Source: Brasenia schreberi (lineage: Eukaryota > Streptophyta > Magnoliopsida > Nymphaeales > Cabombaceae). From it: a DNA stretch of 64,000 bases. The notes under the pieces are model-generated. The model had not been told where the DNA came from. It did no database searches and was given only the letters and a program-made list of their open reading frames with translations. Shown here in pieces: positions 55,057 through 64,000 of the stretch. The first letter of the stretch is position 1. Each line of letters opens with the position of its first letter. Location: the NCBI GenBank assembly GCA_036023115.1, contig JAYKKT010000080.1, forward strand, positions 10,314,501 to 10,378,500, written 5' to 3'. The position numbers and the translations under genes were made by a program.

Positions 55057-55565
55057 TGGGTGGGCTGTAGCCCAATCCATACTTTTGTCGATTGGCCTGA
55101 GGTAGGACAAGTTCGAACCTACCTTGGTTTTGGGTTCCCAAGCCCTGGTAGGGCTTATATCCCATATTCAGAATCATGTTCCAAGACTTCTTGTTTTTTG
55201 AAAAGTTTTTGTATCAATCATGGCCTTGGAACAGGGAATCATCCATGTCGGGGATATATACCCTTTTGGATTTTGGGATTTTGGATTCTGGGGTGATGGA
55301 AGACTTGGGCTTCCATGCAACCCTGGTTTGGGAGGTTTGTTTCTCAAAGTAAACCGTGCTTGGTCCTTTGAGAAGTTTTGGATATTTCGGGATGTTTTTG
55401 TCTTCAAGGGAAACCGTGCTTGGTCCCTCGATAGACTTTGGATATTTTGGGGTGTTGGAAGACTTGTGCTTCCATACAACCCCGAATTGGGAGATTTTGT
55501 CGTCAAGGAAAGCCATGCTTGGTTCCTTCAGGAACTTTGGTTATTGCAGGGTGATGGAAGGCTTG
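55057..55565 (-). pseudogene. gypsy C protease-RT linker with repeated units
   Basis: The minus strand reads FLDDKISQFGVVWKHKSSNT, SIEGPSTVSLEDKNIPKYPK, LLKGPSTVYFEKQTSQTRVA, WKPKSSITP and DMDDSLFQGHD, then a decayed NMGYKPYQGLGTQNQG. Another unit (KKFEGASLSSLEEKFSQKQV) lies beyond the solo LTR at 58464-58560. The repeated unit is about 30-35 residues, with a GPSTVSLEDK-like core, and is not seen in A, B, I or D. Confidence 0.7.
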
Positions 55566-55570
55566 AGCTT
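55566..55570. repeat. Target-site duplication of the solo LTR, left copy
   Basis: AGCTT precedes the LTR and recurs at 58464-58468 directly after it. Confidence 0.9.
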
Positions 55571-58463
55571 TGTAAACACCCCAAATCTTCTATTTTTCAA
55601 AAACTCTCGAAACACCAAAAAGCTCATTTGAGCCAAAACGATGACCTGTTTTGAAATATGAAAACAGGTACAGAAGGCAAAAGAAGACCTTAGGCCCGAA
55701 GAGGATTCAAGCCCAGAGCTTCAGAAGCCACTCCCTGATAAAAAAACAAAAGAAAGCTGAGCCCGTTTGATGAAAAGCTCAACGGAGTCCAGAACGGCGA
55801 GACGGAGTCCGGACGACAAAGTTGGGAAAAACCCAGCACCAAACGGAGCGCTGATGAAGCCAGTGCCGGCACAGATCGTTCTCCTCGAGAAGCCAAGAAG
55901 GACTATCCGAAGAAATTTTGATTTGGATCTGGACCATATATATCCAGATCCAAATCCATGTAATGAATAGTGTTTGGATTTGGGCCAATCCAAATAGTGT
56001 TTGGGTCGATCCAAATAGTGTTTGGATTTGGATTGGATCCAAATAGTGTTTGGATTGGATCGGATTTGGACCAAAATATCCAGATCCGTATCCATAAAAA
56101 TATTGGGTTTGGATCGGATACGGATCTCAAAATATCCAAGATCCAATATCCAGATCCAAATAGTGTTTGGATTTGGGTATGGATCCAAACCCAAACCCAA
56201 ACCCAAATCCAATACCCACCTCAAATGTCTATAAATAGAGGTGAGGGGGTCCATGTAAAGGGTTCATGCAAATATTTGGGAGGAGAGAGAGGGAGTGATA
56301 GACCTAGCCATGTGGGCTCATTGGGTGAGGTGGGTTCAAGCCATGTGGGCTAAGTGGGTCTAGACCAAGGGGCTGCAACCAAGGTGGGCTGGACCAAGTG
56401 GCTGCAACCGTGGAGACGTGGGCTCAAGCCAAGAAGGACCGGCTCCAAGAGGTAAACCTAACCCCAACCTAGCCTAGGTTCGAACCTACCTAACCTTAAC
56501 TGAACCTAACCCTAACTGAACCAACCTAACCCTAACTGAACCCTAACTAGACCTAACCTAACCCCAACCGCCTCAAACCATCCCTAACAAACCCCAAAAA
56601 ACTTCACCCCGGCCGGCCGTGAGCAACCAGCGCCTGCCGCGCGCCCTGCGTCCTGCCGTGCGCCCCTTCTGCTGCCGCGCGCCCCTCTGTTGCCTGCACG
56701 CCCCGTGCCGCAGCCGTCCCGCGCTACTGCGCGCCCTGCGCCCCAGCGCGCCCAGCGCCAGGCGCCCGTTTGCTGCGCCAGGCACCAGATGCCTCCCTGC
56801 CGACCCGACTGCCTCCCTGTCGCCCTGTCCACCTTCCTGCCGACCTGACCACCCCCCTGGCCATGACCTGTACCCTAGGACAGACCCTACACAGCCCCCG
56901 TCTTGGCCGAACCTTAGTTCCCCTAAGACCCTAACCGTGCCTCATAGAACCTCTCTCAAAGCCACCTAGGATAACCCCCTCTTGGCTGCCCAAGGTGAAC
57001 CGTGAGCCCACGTGCAAGCAAGTTGAACATGGACCAGCTATTTGTAAGTGTCTAAACTTGGTCTATTACATTAACTTGCTTTATATTCAATTAAATTTTG
57101 ATACGGGGTTGTAGTAAAGGAGCTTCGTCTCCTCCCGATTGTAATAACGTGGTTTGACACGCCCACACACACACGCACTTGAGCCTTTCCGCTCTTAATC
57201 GTACACTTCTTGCACACACACGGGCCTAACAAGCCCTTAATATATAGTTATATTTATATATTTTAAGTCAAGGGGGTTTTTAATTAAGTCGTGTGTGTTG
57301 TTTTTCCATTTTCCACACGCACACACATTGAGCCTTCGCTCTTACTCCCAAGACCTTAGTAAAGGCCTTATTGCAGTTATATTTGGGTTTCATTTATGTC
57401 GTATGCGTAGTACTTCAATTCTACACTCACACACATTGAGCTTTCGCTCTTACTCCCAAGACCTTAGTCAAGGCATACTGCAATTTATATTTGGGTTTCA
57501 TTTCATGTCGTGTGTGTAATTCTTTCAATTCAAGCACGCACACACATTGAGCCTTCGCTCTTATTTACAAGACCCAAGTAAGGGCCCCTACATATACTCT
57601 ATATAAAGTATTTCTTTCGGCTACGTCTTTAAGATTCGGGTTTTAAGGTTCAAGTCGTGTGCGTTGTCTTTCAATATATACACGACACACACTTACACAA
57701 TTGAGCCTTTCCGCTCTTAAGATATAGCCATATTTCCCCTTCCGCTATTTACTTTACAAGTCATTTCCCTTCGGCTATTTACTTTACAAGTCATTTCCCT
57801 TCGGCAATTTCCCTTCGGCATTGTCTTTTAATTTCGGGTTTTCCCTTTGGAGTAGCGTGAGTTTGCATTGCATCTACGCCATACCACGAGGTAGGACGCA
57901 TATTGCATCGAAGCAAGCCCCGTACTCCCGCTCAAATTCGCCCCATGTAGTGGAGTGTTCATAACACACACCTAGGTGGCCCATAAAGGGATAAAAAGAA
58001 AGACTTAGGCACGTGCAAATCCACGTGATCTAAAATCTGAAAATCGTACAAACCCGAATCAAATCGTGCAAGACTTAGGCTATTTCGATGCACGCCCATC
58101 GTGCCTAAGTAGATTAAAATTTGAAAGACTTAGGGTCGTCCAACCCTTACAAAGTCAAAATCGCCCAAATGCATGGTTTTCAAAAGGTTTTAAAACACTT
58201 CTTCATTCAAAATATATTTTGAGTTAAACTTGTTTCAAAACGAAGTCTCTAAGCGTACAGACTGACCCTTGCGCATCGGTGCAAGAAGGTCTACGACGTA
58301 AAAATCCCGCTTGCCTACAATCGCCTTTCAAAAGTCAGATTGTTTTCAAAACATACTTTGCTAGTTAAAGTAAACTAGCTGGCACGCCCATAAAGCGAAG
58401 TAGATTGCGAAAAGGTTCACTTCAGGCCTAAGAACCCATAAGTGAAAATTTTCGGTGTCTACA
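55571..58463 (+). repeat. Solo LTR of the gypsy family (2893 bp)
   Basis: It starts TGTAAACACCCC and ends CGGTGTCTACA, flanked by AGCTT on both sides, with no internal region. It is therefore a solo LTR left by LTR-LTR recombination. Order: hexamers (55915-56215), TATA box CTATAAATAGAGG (56229-56241), telomere-like block (56455-56580), GC-rich low complexity (56610-56800), tandem repeats (57290-57730), 14-bp-like units (57740-57830) and the U5-like palindrome (58268-58285). It is inserted in the linker of C. Confidence 0.93.
56229..56241 (+). promoter_or_regulatory. Candidate TATA box of the solo LTR
   Basis: CTATAAATAGAGG is an excellent plant TATA motif and is conserved in C and J at the same place in the LTR. 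Transcription would start about 30 bp downstream. Confidence 0.6.
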
Positions 58464-58590
58464 AGCTTCCATACAACTTGTTTTTGGGAGAATTTTTCTT
58501 CGAGGGAAGACAAGCTTGCTCCCTCGAATTTTTTGACTTGCTCCCTAGGTTCAACTCGTGGTGCCCCTAGGGATGGATTTTTTTGTTTGA

Positions 58591-60031
58591 AAGCCACCAC
58601 ATGCTGCCCCTGTACATTAGTGAGGGAAGTGGCTTCGACCCATTTGGAAAAGTATTCAGTGGCTGCTAAAATGAACCTATGCCCATTCGATGCCTTCGGA
58701 AATATTGGTCCTACAATATCAAACGCCCACATGGTAAATGGCCAGGGGCTGACCACAGAATGCAATGAAGATGAGGGGATATGAATGGCGTGCCCATGCA
58801 CTTGACATGGATGACACTTCCTAACATGATCATGGCAATCCTTTTCCAGAGTGGACCAAAAATAACCCGCTCTAAGTATTTTCATTGCCATCATATTGGC
58901 ATTAACATGACCTCCACATTCTCCATCGTGGAATTCATGCATTATAATGCTAGCCTCCTCTAGGTCGACACACCTTAGTAAGATGCCGGTAAAACTCTTT
59001 TTGTACAAAACCCCACCCAAAATCGCATATCGGGTAGAAATTTTCCGGATGAATGCCTTATCCTTGGATGTGGCATTTTCAGCAAATCCCCCATTTTCTA
59101 AAAAGCCTTTTATGTCATAAAACCAAGGTTTTTCATCAGAATCTGGGTTGTTTTGGCAAATTTCCAAATCTTGTGTGGATAGAGTGGGTGCATGCCATAT
59201 TTCTAAGGATCGGGTTCCCAAAGCGGGATCGACCCTTAGGGCTGAACCCAAGGATGAGAGGGCGTCGACAATGCCATTATCCTCTCTTCCTACATGTGTG
59301 AGTGTGCGCGATTGGAAGGATTCGACCAATCGAGTGGCCAACTCGTGATATGGAAGAAGCTTTTTGTTTCTAACTTGCCAAATTTTTAAAACTTGGTTTA
59401 TAACGAGTAATGAATCTCCAAAGACCTCAATGCATGATGCCCCTAGAGTTTTCAAAATTTTTAAACCTTATATGAGTGCTTCATACTCAGCTATGTTGTT
59501 GGAACATTCAAAATCTAGGCGAATGGCTATGGGGATTTCTCCCTTTTCTGAGGATATGAGGATGATGCCTGCCCCAGCCCCTCTTTGGTTTTGTGCCCCA
59601 TTGAAGTGCATCTTCCACACTTGGTTTTCAAAAGAGTTTGCCAAAATGTGGTTTTGAAATTGGTTTAGCAATATGCCTTCATCAGGCATTTCATTAAGTG
59701 TGGGATACGCATCTCTTAATTGGAAGTCAACCATGTAGTCTGCTAGGGCTTGCCCCTTAACGGAGATCTGGTGATGGTATTTCAAGTCATACTCCATTAG
59801 GAGTTGCCATTTGCCCAACCTACCCGTGAGGATGGGTTTTTCGAACAAGTGCTTGATTGGGTCAAGCTTGGACACTATCCAGATCTCGTGATCTAGGAAG
59901 TAGTGTCAAAATTTTTGGCAGGCCCATACCAAGGCCAAGCACGTCTTCTCCATGGCTTGATAATTCATTTCATAAGCCAAGAGAGTTTTCAAAATGTAAT
60001 AGATGGCATACTCCTTGTGGGTATCATCCTC
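58591..60031 (-). pseudogene. gypsy D RNase H, second RNase H and truncated integrase
   Basis: After a stop at about 60030 (Tyr TAC to TAA in AQYEDD) the frame carries KEYAIYYILKTLLAYEMNYQ, a TGA near 59920, KLDPIKHLFEKPILTGRLGK and the second RNase H. There the catalytic DGA reads NGA (MHFNGAQNQRGAGAGIILIS). After a stop at 59468 the frame 59455-58591 is open: LGASCIEVFGDSLLVINQ, GREDNGIVDALSSLGSALRV, zinc domain HEFHDGECGGH and CHDHVRKCHPC, FDIVGPIFPKASNG. It ends at GQHVVAF, before SDNGTPF. The second and third catalytic residues of integrase are therefore lost. Confidence 0.85.
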
Positions 60032-61656
60032 TTATTGAGCTAGCAAAGCACCCAAAGCATTTGCATGCACAGAAATGTAAAGAAGAAGAGGTTTTCCTTG
60101 CTTTGGAGGGTTTAAAACAGGGGGATTAACTAAGTATGCTTTTAATCTTTCAAAAGATTTTTGGTAATCGTCATCCCATAAAAATTTTGTCCCTTTCCTC
60201 AAAAGTTTGTTGAAGGGTTCGCATCTAGTTGCAAGATTTGAAATAAACCTGCGAATGGATTGGAGACGACCTTGGAGGCTACGAATTTGCGTGAGATTGG
60301 AGGGTGGAGTCATGTCGAGGATGACTCTACACTTAGAGGGGTCGACTTCAATGCCCCTTTGGCTCACTATAAATCCTAAAAGCTTCCCGGATTCTACTCC
60401 GAACACGCAATTTTGAGGGTTTAGCTTTACTTTGTAAAGCCTAAGCCTTTCGAAAATCTTTTGTAAACATTCGAGATGAGTGCATCGAGTTTTTGATTTA
60501 GCCAAGAGATCATCCACATATACCTCTACGTGCTCATGAATCTGATCGTGAAAGATCGTAGTCATAGCTCTTTGGTAGGTGGCGCCCGCATTTTTCAAAC
60601 CAAAGGGCATGACTGTATAGCAGTACGTGTCCCATGGGGTTGTGAAAGCAGTTTTAGCCTGATCTCGTGGGGCTAATTTGATTTGGTTATACCCTGAATA
60701 GCCATCCATGAATGAAAACATTTCATGATTTGTAGTACTATCGACTATCAAATCAATGTTGGGCAAAGGAAAGTTATCCTTTGGAGTGGCCTTATTCAGG
60801 TTAAAGAAATCGATGCATATTCGAATTTTCCCATTGGTTTTTCGAACAACAACGATATTTGACAACCAATCAGAGTACACAATGGGTTTTATAGATCCGG
60901 CTTTTAACAGATCTTCTAAACCCTCCTTGACTTGTGAGTGTACATTCGGATGTATCTTCCTAAGCTTTTGCTTTATGGGTTTTGCATCCGAATCTAAGGG
61001 AAGACAATGCTCTACGACTCTCAAGTCTATACCCGACATGTCTTCATATGTCCATGCAAATACATCGATGTAGGTTTTCAAAAATGTAATGAATGATGAT
61101 GCTTCATGCTCTTGCAAACATGTGCCTATCTTAATGTGTTTGGGCTTTGAATCACTCCCTAGGTTTATCTCTATGAAATCTCCTCCTATTGAATTTAAAG
61201 GTTTTTCAAAATCAAGAATTTTATGAAATTCTGGGAGCTCGGAAGTGGGATCTTCCTCAAGAGGATCCACCTCTGGGCTTTGATCATTCCCGAGAATATT
61301 AAGTCCAAGGGAATTTGATGCATGGATTTTGAAAATACCTGGTTTTTGACTTGAGATTTCTATGGGTTTCGAAATTTTTGGTCTTGTTATGAAGACAACT
61401 TTTCCTTCAAAATCCTTGGCTTTTTCCAAGTTTTTACCAAGAGCAGCTATATACAAGGTTTTGTTTTTGATATTTTCTAAATTTTTTATTTTTTGGGGTT
61501 TTTGTAAAACCAGTTATTTAGGAACTATACAAACAACTCTTTTTTCGAGTTTTTCATCTTTTTCAAATGTTTTTGGTTTTTGGGGTTTTTGAATTTTTTG
61601 AATTTCGGGTTTTTCCAATTTTTTTGTGTTTTTGGTTGAGGGATCTTCCATCACAC
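60032..61656 (-). pseudogene. gypsy D pol N-terminal region and reverse transcriptase
   Basis: The frame 61456-60032 is open for 474 codons: MYIAALGKNLEKAKDFEGK, the acidic VDPLEEDPTSELPEFHKILD, RT with LRKIHPNVHSQVKEGLEDLL, IRICIDFFNLNKATPKDNFP, FMDGYSGYNQIKLAPRDQAK, MPFGLKNAGATYQRAM and an intact VYVDDLLAKSK, then RNase H up to ALGALLAQ. Upstream, 61457-61656 holds the start of the Lys-rich region with a stop near 61515. The acceptor-like site is at 61657-61663. Confidence 0.87.
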
Positions 61657-61678
61657 CTACAAAGGAAAACGCAATGGG

Positions 61679-61936
61679 TTAGACTCTAAACAAGCGGTCT
61701 AAATCGTAGGTTTTTGCTTGGGTAGGCTCTAGGACACCCTTGACCCAGGTGGTCACAGGGGGTGGCTCTGGTGGTATTTTAGGAATATAGCCGATCCCAT
61801 ATCGGCTTGGATTGACCCTAGGCACTATGGGCTCTACGAGACCCTGGTTTTGTGCCCCCAGACTCTTGTATGGCATATAGCCCATGTTCAACAGCATATT
61901 CCACGATTTTTTGTTTTTAGAAAAATTTTCATACAA
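61679..61936 (-). pseudogene. gypsy D protease-RT linker, C-terminal part
   Basis: YENFSKNKKSWNMLLNMGYM, PYKSLGAQNQGLVEPIVP, then Pro-rich sequence ending LDRLFRV and TAA at 61679-61681. It continues the linker of the protease frame after a stop near 61940. Confidence 0.78.
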
Positions 61937-61945
61937 GTCGTGGTC

Positions 61946-62773
61946 CTAGAACTTGTTGTCGTCTATGTTATGCACGTAAGGCTTTTTGTCCAGGGGTTTT
62001 TGAAATAGGTGACTCTTGGCCTTACTTGGGATGGTCAAGGTTTTGAGGGGGCTAGCCTTGGGCTGCCCCTTGATGTACACGACCTTCCTAGGTATTTTGA
62101 GTGTGAGCTTTTGTGGCTCGGCCAAGGTCTGCCCCAGATTGGCCTCGTAGGCTTGGGAGCTTGACAAGCATGGGAAATTTTGGATTCCTTGAAGCTGTGG
62201 GTAACTCTCTCCTAAAATTACCATAACTTGATCCTCGAAAGGGATTTTAACACACCTATGGAAGATGGATGGTACAACATGTAGGCTGTGTATCCAGGGC
62301 CTTTCCAACAATAGGTTATAGTGGGGGTGGATGTCCAAGACATGGAACACCCCCATGTGAGCTATCCCTCCCATTTCCATGGGTAATTCTATGGATCCTA
62401 AGGGTCTTGACGCATTCCCATTGTATCCAGTGATTACGATGGGGCTTGGGTTCACGGATGTCAAGGTGACTCCGATTTTGTACGCCACGTGGAGCGAAAG
62501 GATGTTGAGCCCTCCTCCCCCATCAACTAGGCACCTATCTAGAGTGTGGTGATTCAATACCACCTCGATATGTAGGGCTTGGTTGTGGGCTTTGTAGGGT
62601 CTTTCTATATCATCTTCCGAGAACATGATGGGCGTTTTTGCACCTATAGATGCCACTTGAGTCGATAGGGACTCCAGGGTTATGTTTGAGCTAACCTTGA
62701 CTCTTTTTAGAATTTTCTCTAAAACCAGTCTATGCCTAGTACATGCTTTTGAAGGGCCAGGTATACTAACCAC
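61946..62773 (-). pseudogene. gypsy D aspartic protease with flanking gag and linker
   Basis: An open frame of 275 codons. Residues 1-60 are the gag-protease junction (RHRLVLEKILKRVKVSSNIT, PIMFSEDDIERPYKAHNQAL), followed by the protease: IEVVLNHHTLDRCLVDGGGG, LNILSLHVAYKIGVTLTSVN, ITGYNGNASRPLGSIELPME, HYNLLLERPWIHSLHVVPS. The C-terminal Gly of LLLGRPW is Glu here, a likely damaging change. The linker then begins (PRKVVYIKGQPKASPLKT) and ends at HNIDDNKF. Confidence 0.85.
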
Positions 62774-64000
62774 TTTTTTAGCACTTTGTAGATTGTTGAT
62801 AGATCCTTCTGGACCTAGTCACCTCCCCCACGATCAACCTAGGGCTCGCACCTATCGTGGCTCTATTTGTGTGCTAGGGAGCACCTTGAATTTTTAAAAT
62901 TGGTTTAACCGGGGATGGAACTCTGGGTGTTCCCCGGATCACTACTTGGGCGAGTTTCCTATGAAGGATGAGAGTAGATGCACAAGTAGCAAAACCAGAA
63001 TGACATGCATGCGCCAGACTCTTTGAAATCATGAGAGCACATACCTCTTTGTCCTTCCCACTGGTACTTCATGTTTGGGGAAGGGTTCTTTAAAGATAGC
63101 TTGGGCAGGCTCTGGTTTCTCAGTGACCTGGAGCCGGCCTTCTGCTATCAAGTTCTCAATTTTATTAAGTAGGAAGAAACACCGCTTTGTATCATGGCCT
63201 TTGAGCCGATGATACTTGCAGAATCGGTTTAAAAATCCCCCTTTGGAAGTGATTCTCTCAGGAATTTTGGGGAGTTCGATCATTCCTTGGGCAAGTAGGA
63301 GGTCTAGGACATCCAACACAAGCTGCCCCAACGGAGTATACTCTCGTTTTTTAAAGGGTTTTTGCAAATTTTTCTCCCTTTTATTTTCAATTTTTTCAAA
63401 GTTTTTAGAAGTGCTTGCCAGGATTGGATCCACCCGGACATTGGCGACTTTTTGGGGTTTTGCCCCTTTGTCCATGGTGGGTAGCCCATAAGTGCCGGGT
63501 TTCTCCAAGCGAGTTTTTGAAACCACATTCCCTTTTCACAAGTGGTCGTAAATCCCTTTCTTCAAATTCGTTTCAAAAAGAGATTTTTTTTTATCAACTT
63601 GTGGAAAGTTGAGATTTCGTGAAGGGAGAGAAGGGTTTTCAACTCATTTTTAAAGTTATCCAGGATGAGCATGACTGCGCATCCTTCGGATATTGGTTCT
63701 CGAACTTGTCCAATGAGGGACCTCCATCGAACAATAAAGGCATGCACGTCTTCGTTCATGCCTTGCTTGGTATCCCTTAATGTGTTTAAAGTGGGCGTGA
63801 CTTCTACGTTATGCAAGAATCTCTGTATAAAGCAGTTCGCTAACTCTTCAAAAGTAGTGAACTGACTAAGATCGTAGAAAGCCAGCCATTTAGAAGTTGT
63901 GCCTTTGAGGGATAAAGGGAACCAATACACCCATTTCATCAAGTCTTTCTTTTTCTTATGGGCTCGATGAGAGAAAAGTTACAAGTGAGACCTAGGGTCT
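62774..64000 (-). pseudogene. gypsy D gag, N-terminus outside the window
   Basis: From the right edge: MKWVYWFPLSLKGTTSKWLA, ANCFIQRFLHNVEVTPTLNT, GMNEDVHAFIVRWRSLIGQV (gag domain), then KTRLEKPGTYGLPTMDKGAK, LLLAQGMIELPKIPE, zinc-knuckle variant CKYHRLKGHDTKRC near 63230-63190, and GRLQVTEKPEPAQAIFKEPF. Frame changes occur near 63560 and 63040; the C-terminal part near 62800-63000 is decayed. It is homologous to B's gag throughout. Confidence 0.82.

Larger units (their letters stand above)
48466..58590 (-). mobile_element. gypsy C: old, decayed minus-strand Tat-lineage element, split by a solo LTR
   Basis: On the minus strand from the right: linker sequence (58590-58464), solo LTR insertion (58463-55571), linker with repeated units (55570-55060), the conserved stop and acceptor-like site, a decayed Lys-rich region, fragments of RT, RNase H and integrase, the 3' region, polypurine tract and 3' LTR. 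Its gag and protease are absent; at 58590 it is fused to integrase of element D. It is more decayed than A, B, I or D, so it inserted earlier or lost constraint earlier. Confidence 0.75.
58591..64000 (-). mobile_element. gypsy D: minus-strand Tat-lineage element, 5' LTR outside the window
   Basis: From the right edge: gag, protease, linker, Lys-rich region, RT, RNase H, second RNase H and integrase up to the middle of the catalytic core, where it is fused to C's linker at about 58590. It belongs to the APRDQAKTAF subfamily with I and K. It has fewer lesions than C. Its 5' LTR and primer site should lie just right of 64000. Confidence 0.85.

Noticed and set aside
56573..56969. Ala/Arg-rich and Cys/Pro-rich frames
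   Set aside because: They are a by-product of the GC-rich block in the solo LTR; both strands are open and the composition explains it.

Overview
This window is intergenic, repeat-packed plant nuclear DNA. The evidence is plant Ty3/gypsy and Ty1/copia LTR retrotransposons, an initiator-tRNA-Met type primer site (TGGTATCAGAGC) in the copia elements, and two plant host-gene fragments: a lycopene epsilon-cyclase-like piece and a mitochondrial type II peroxiredoxin-like piece. The species cannot be named from sequence alone; a seed plant with a large genome fits. I found no intact host gene, rRNA, tRNA or CRISPR array. Nearly every coding region is a broken retrotransposon gene.

Layout. (1) 1-9022: element A, a plus-strand Tat-lineage gypsy element (pol, 3' region, complete 3.6-kb LTR) whose left half lies outside the window. 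(2) 9023-17143: element B, same family, minus strand (partial pol, pro, gag, PBS, 5' LTR); A sits inside B's RNase H coding region. (3) 17144-25418: copia debris. A 3' end with a 29-bp minisatellite and LTR (H1) lies inside an older plus-strand copia (H2), which is fused tail to tail with a minus-strand copia (M). (4) 25591-25793: two small exons resembling lycopene epsilon-cyclase. (5) 25832-31044: copia E, complete with two 262-bp LTRs and a GATTC target duplication. (6) 31050-31860: nothing recognised. (7) 31861-39198: copia F (plus, truncated) joined to copia G (minus). G lost most of its gag-pro-integrase and carries a peroxiredoxin fragment in its leader. (8) 39199-41531: gypsy RT scrap K, then minus-strand scrap J (gag plus damaged LTR). 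(9) 41532-48465: plus-strand gypsy I, with J's LTR in its gag and an LTR cut by the next element. (10) 48466-58590: old minus-strand gypsy C, split by a solo LTR (55571-58463, target duplication AGCTT). (11) 58591-64000: minus-strand gypsy D, fused within integrase to C and running off the right edge.

The gypsy copies are one family: LTR ends TGTAAACACC...GTGTCTACA, no chromodomain, and a second RNase H domain before integrase, the hallmark of the Tat/Ogre group. Two subfamilies are visible: A and B (RT motif SPxDQGKTAF) versus D, I and K (APRDQAKTAF). Nesting gives relative ages: H2 before H1 before B before A; I before J and C; C before the solo LTR.

Most notable: a stop codon and splice-acceptor-like sequence conserved in all five gypsy copies at the protease/RT boundary; a dense array of short near-perfect hairpins in C's LTR; the peroxiredoxin fragment captured by G; and the F/G junction built from inverted leader pieces. 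All are read by eye from one window; no alignment or database search was run.
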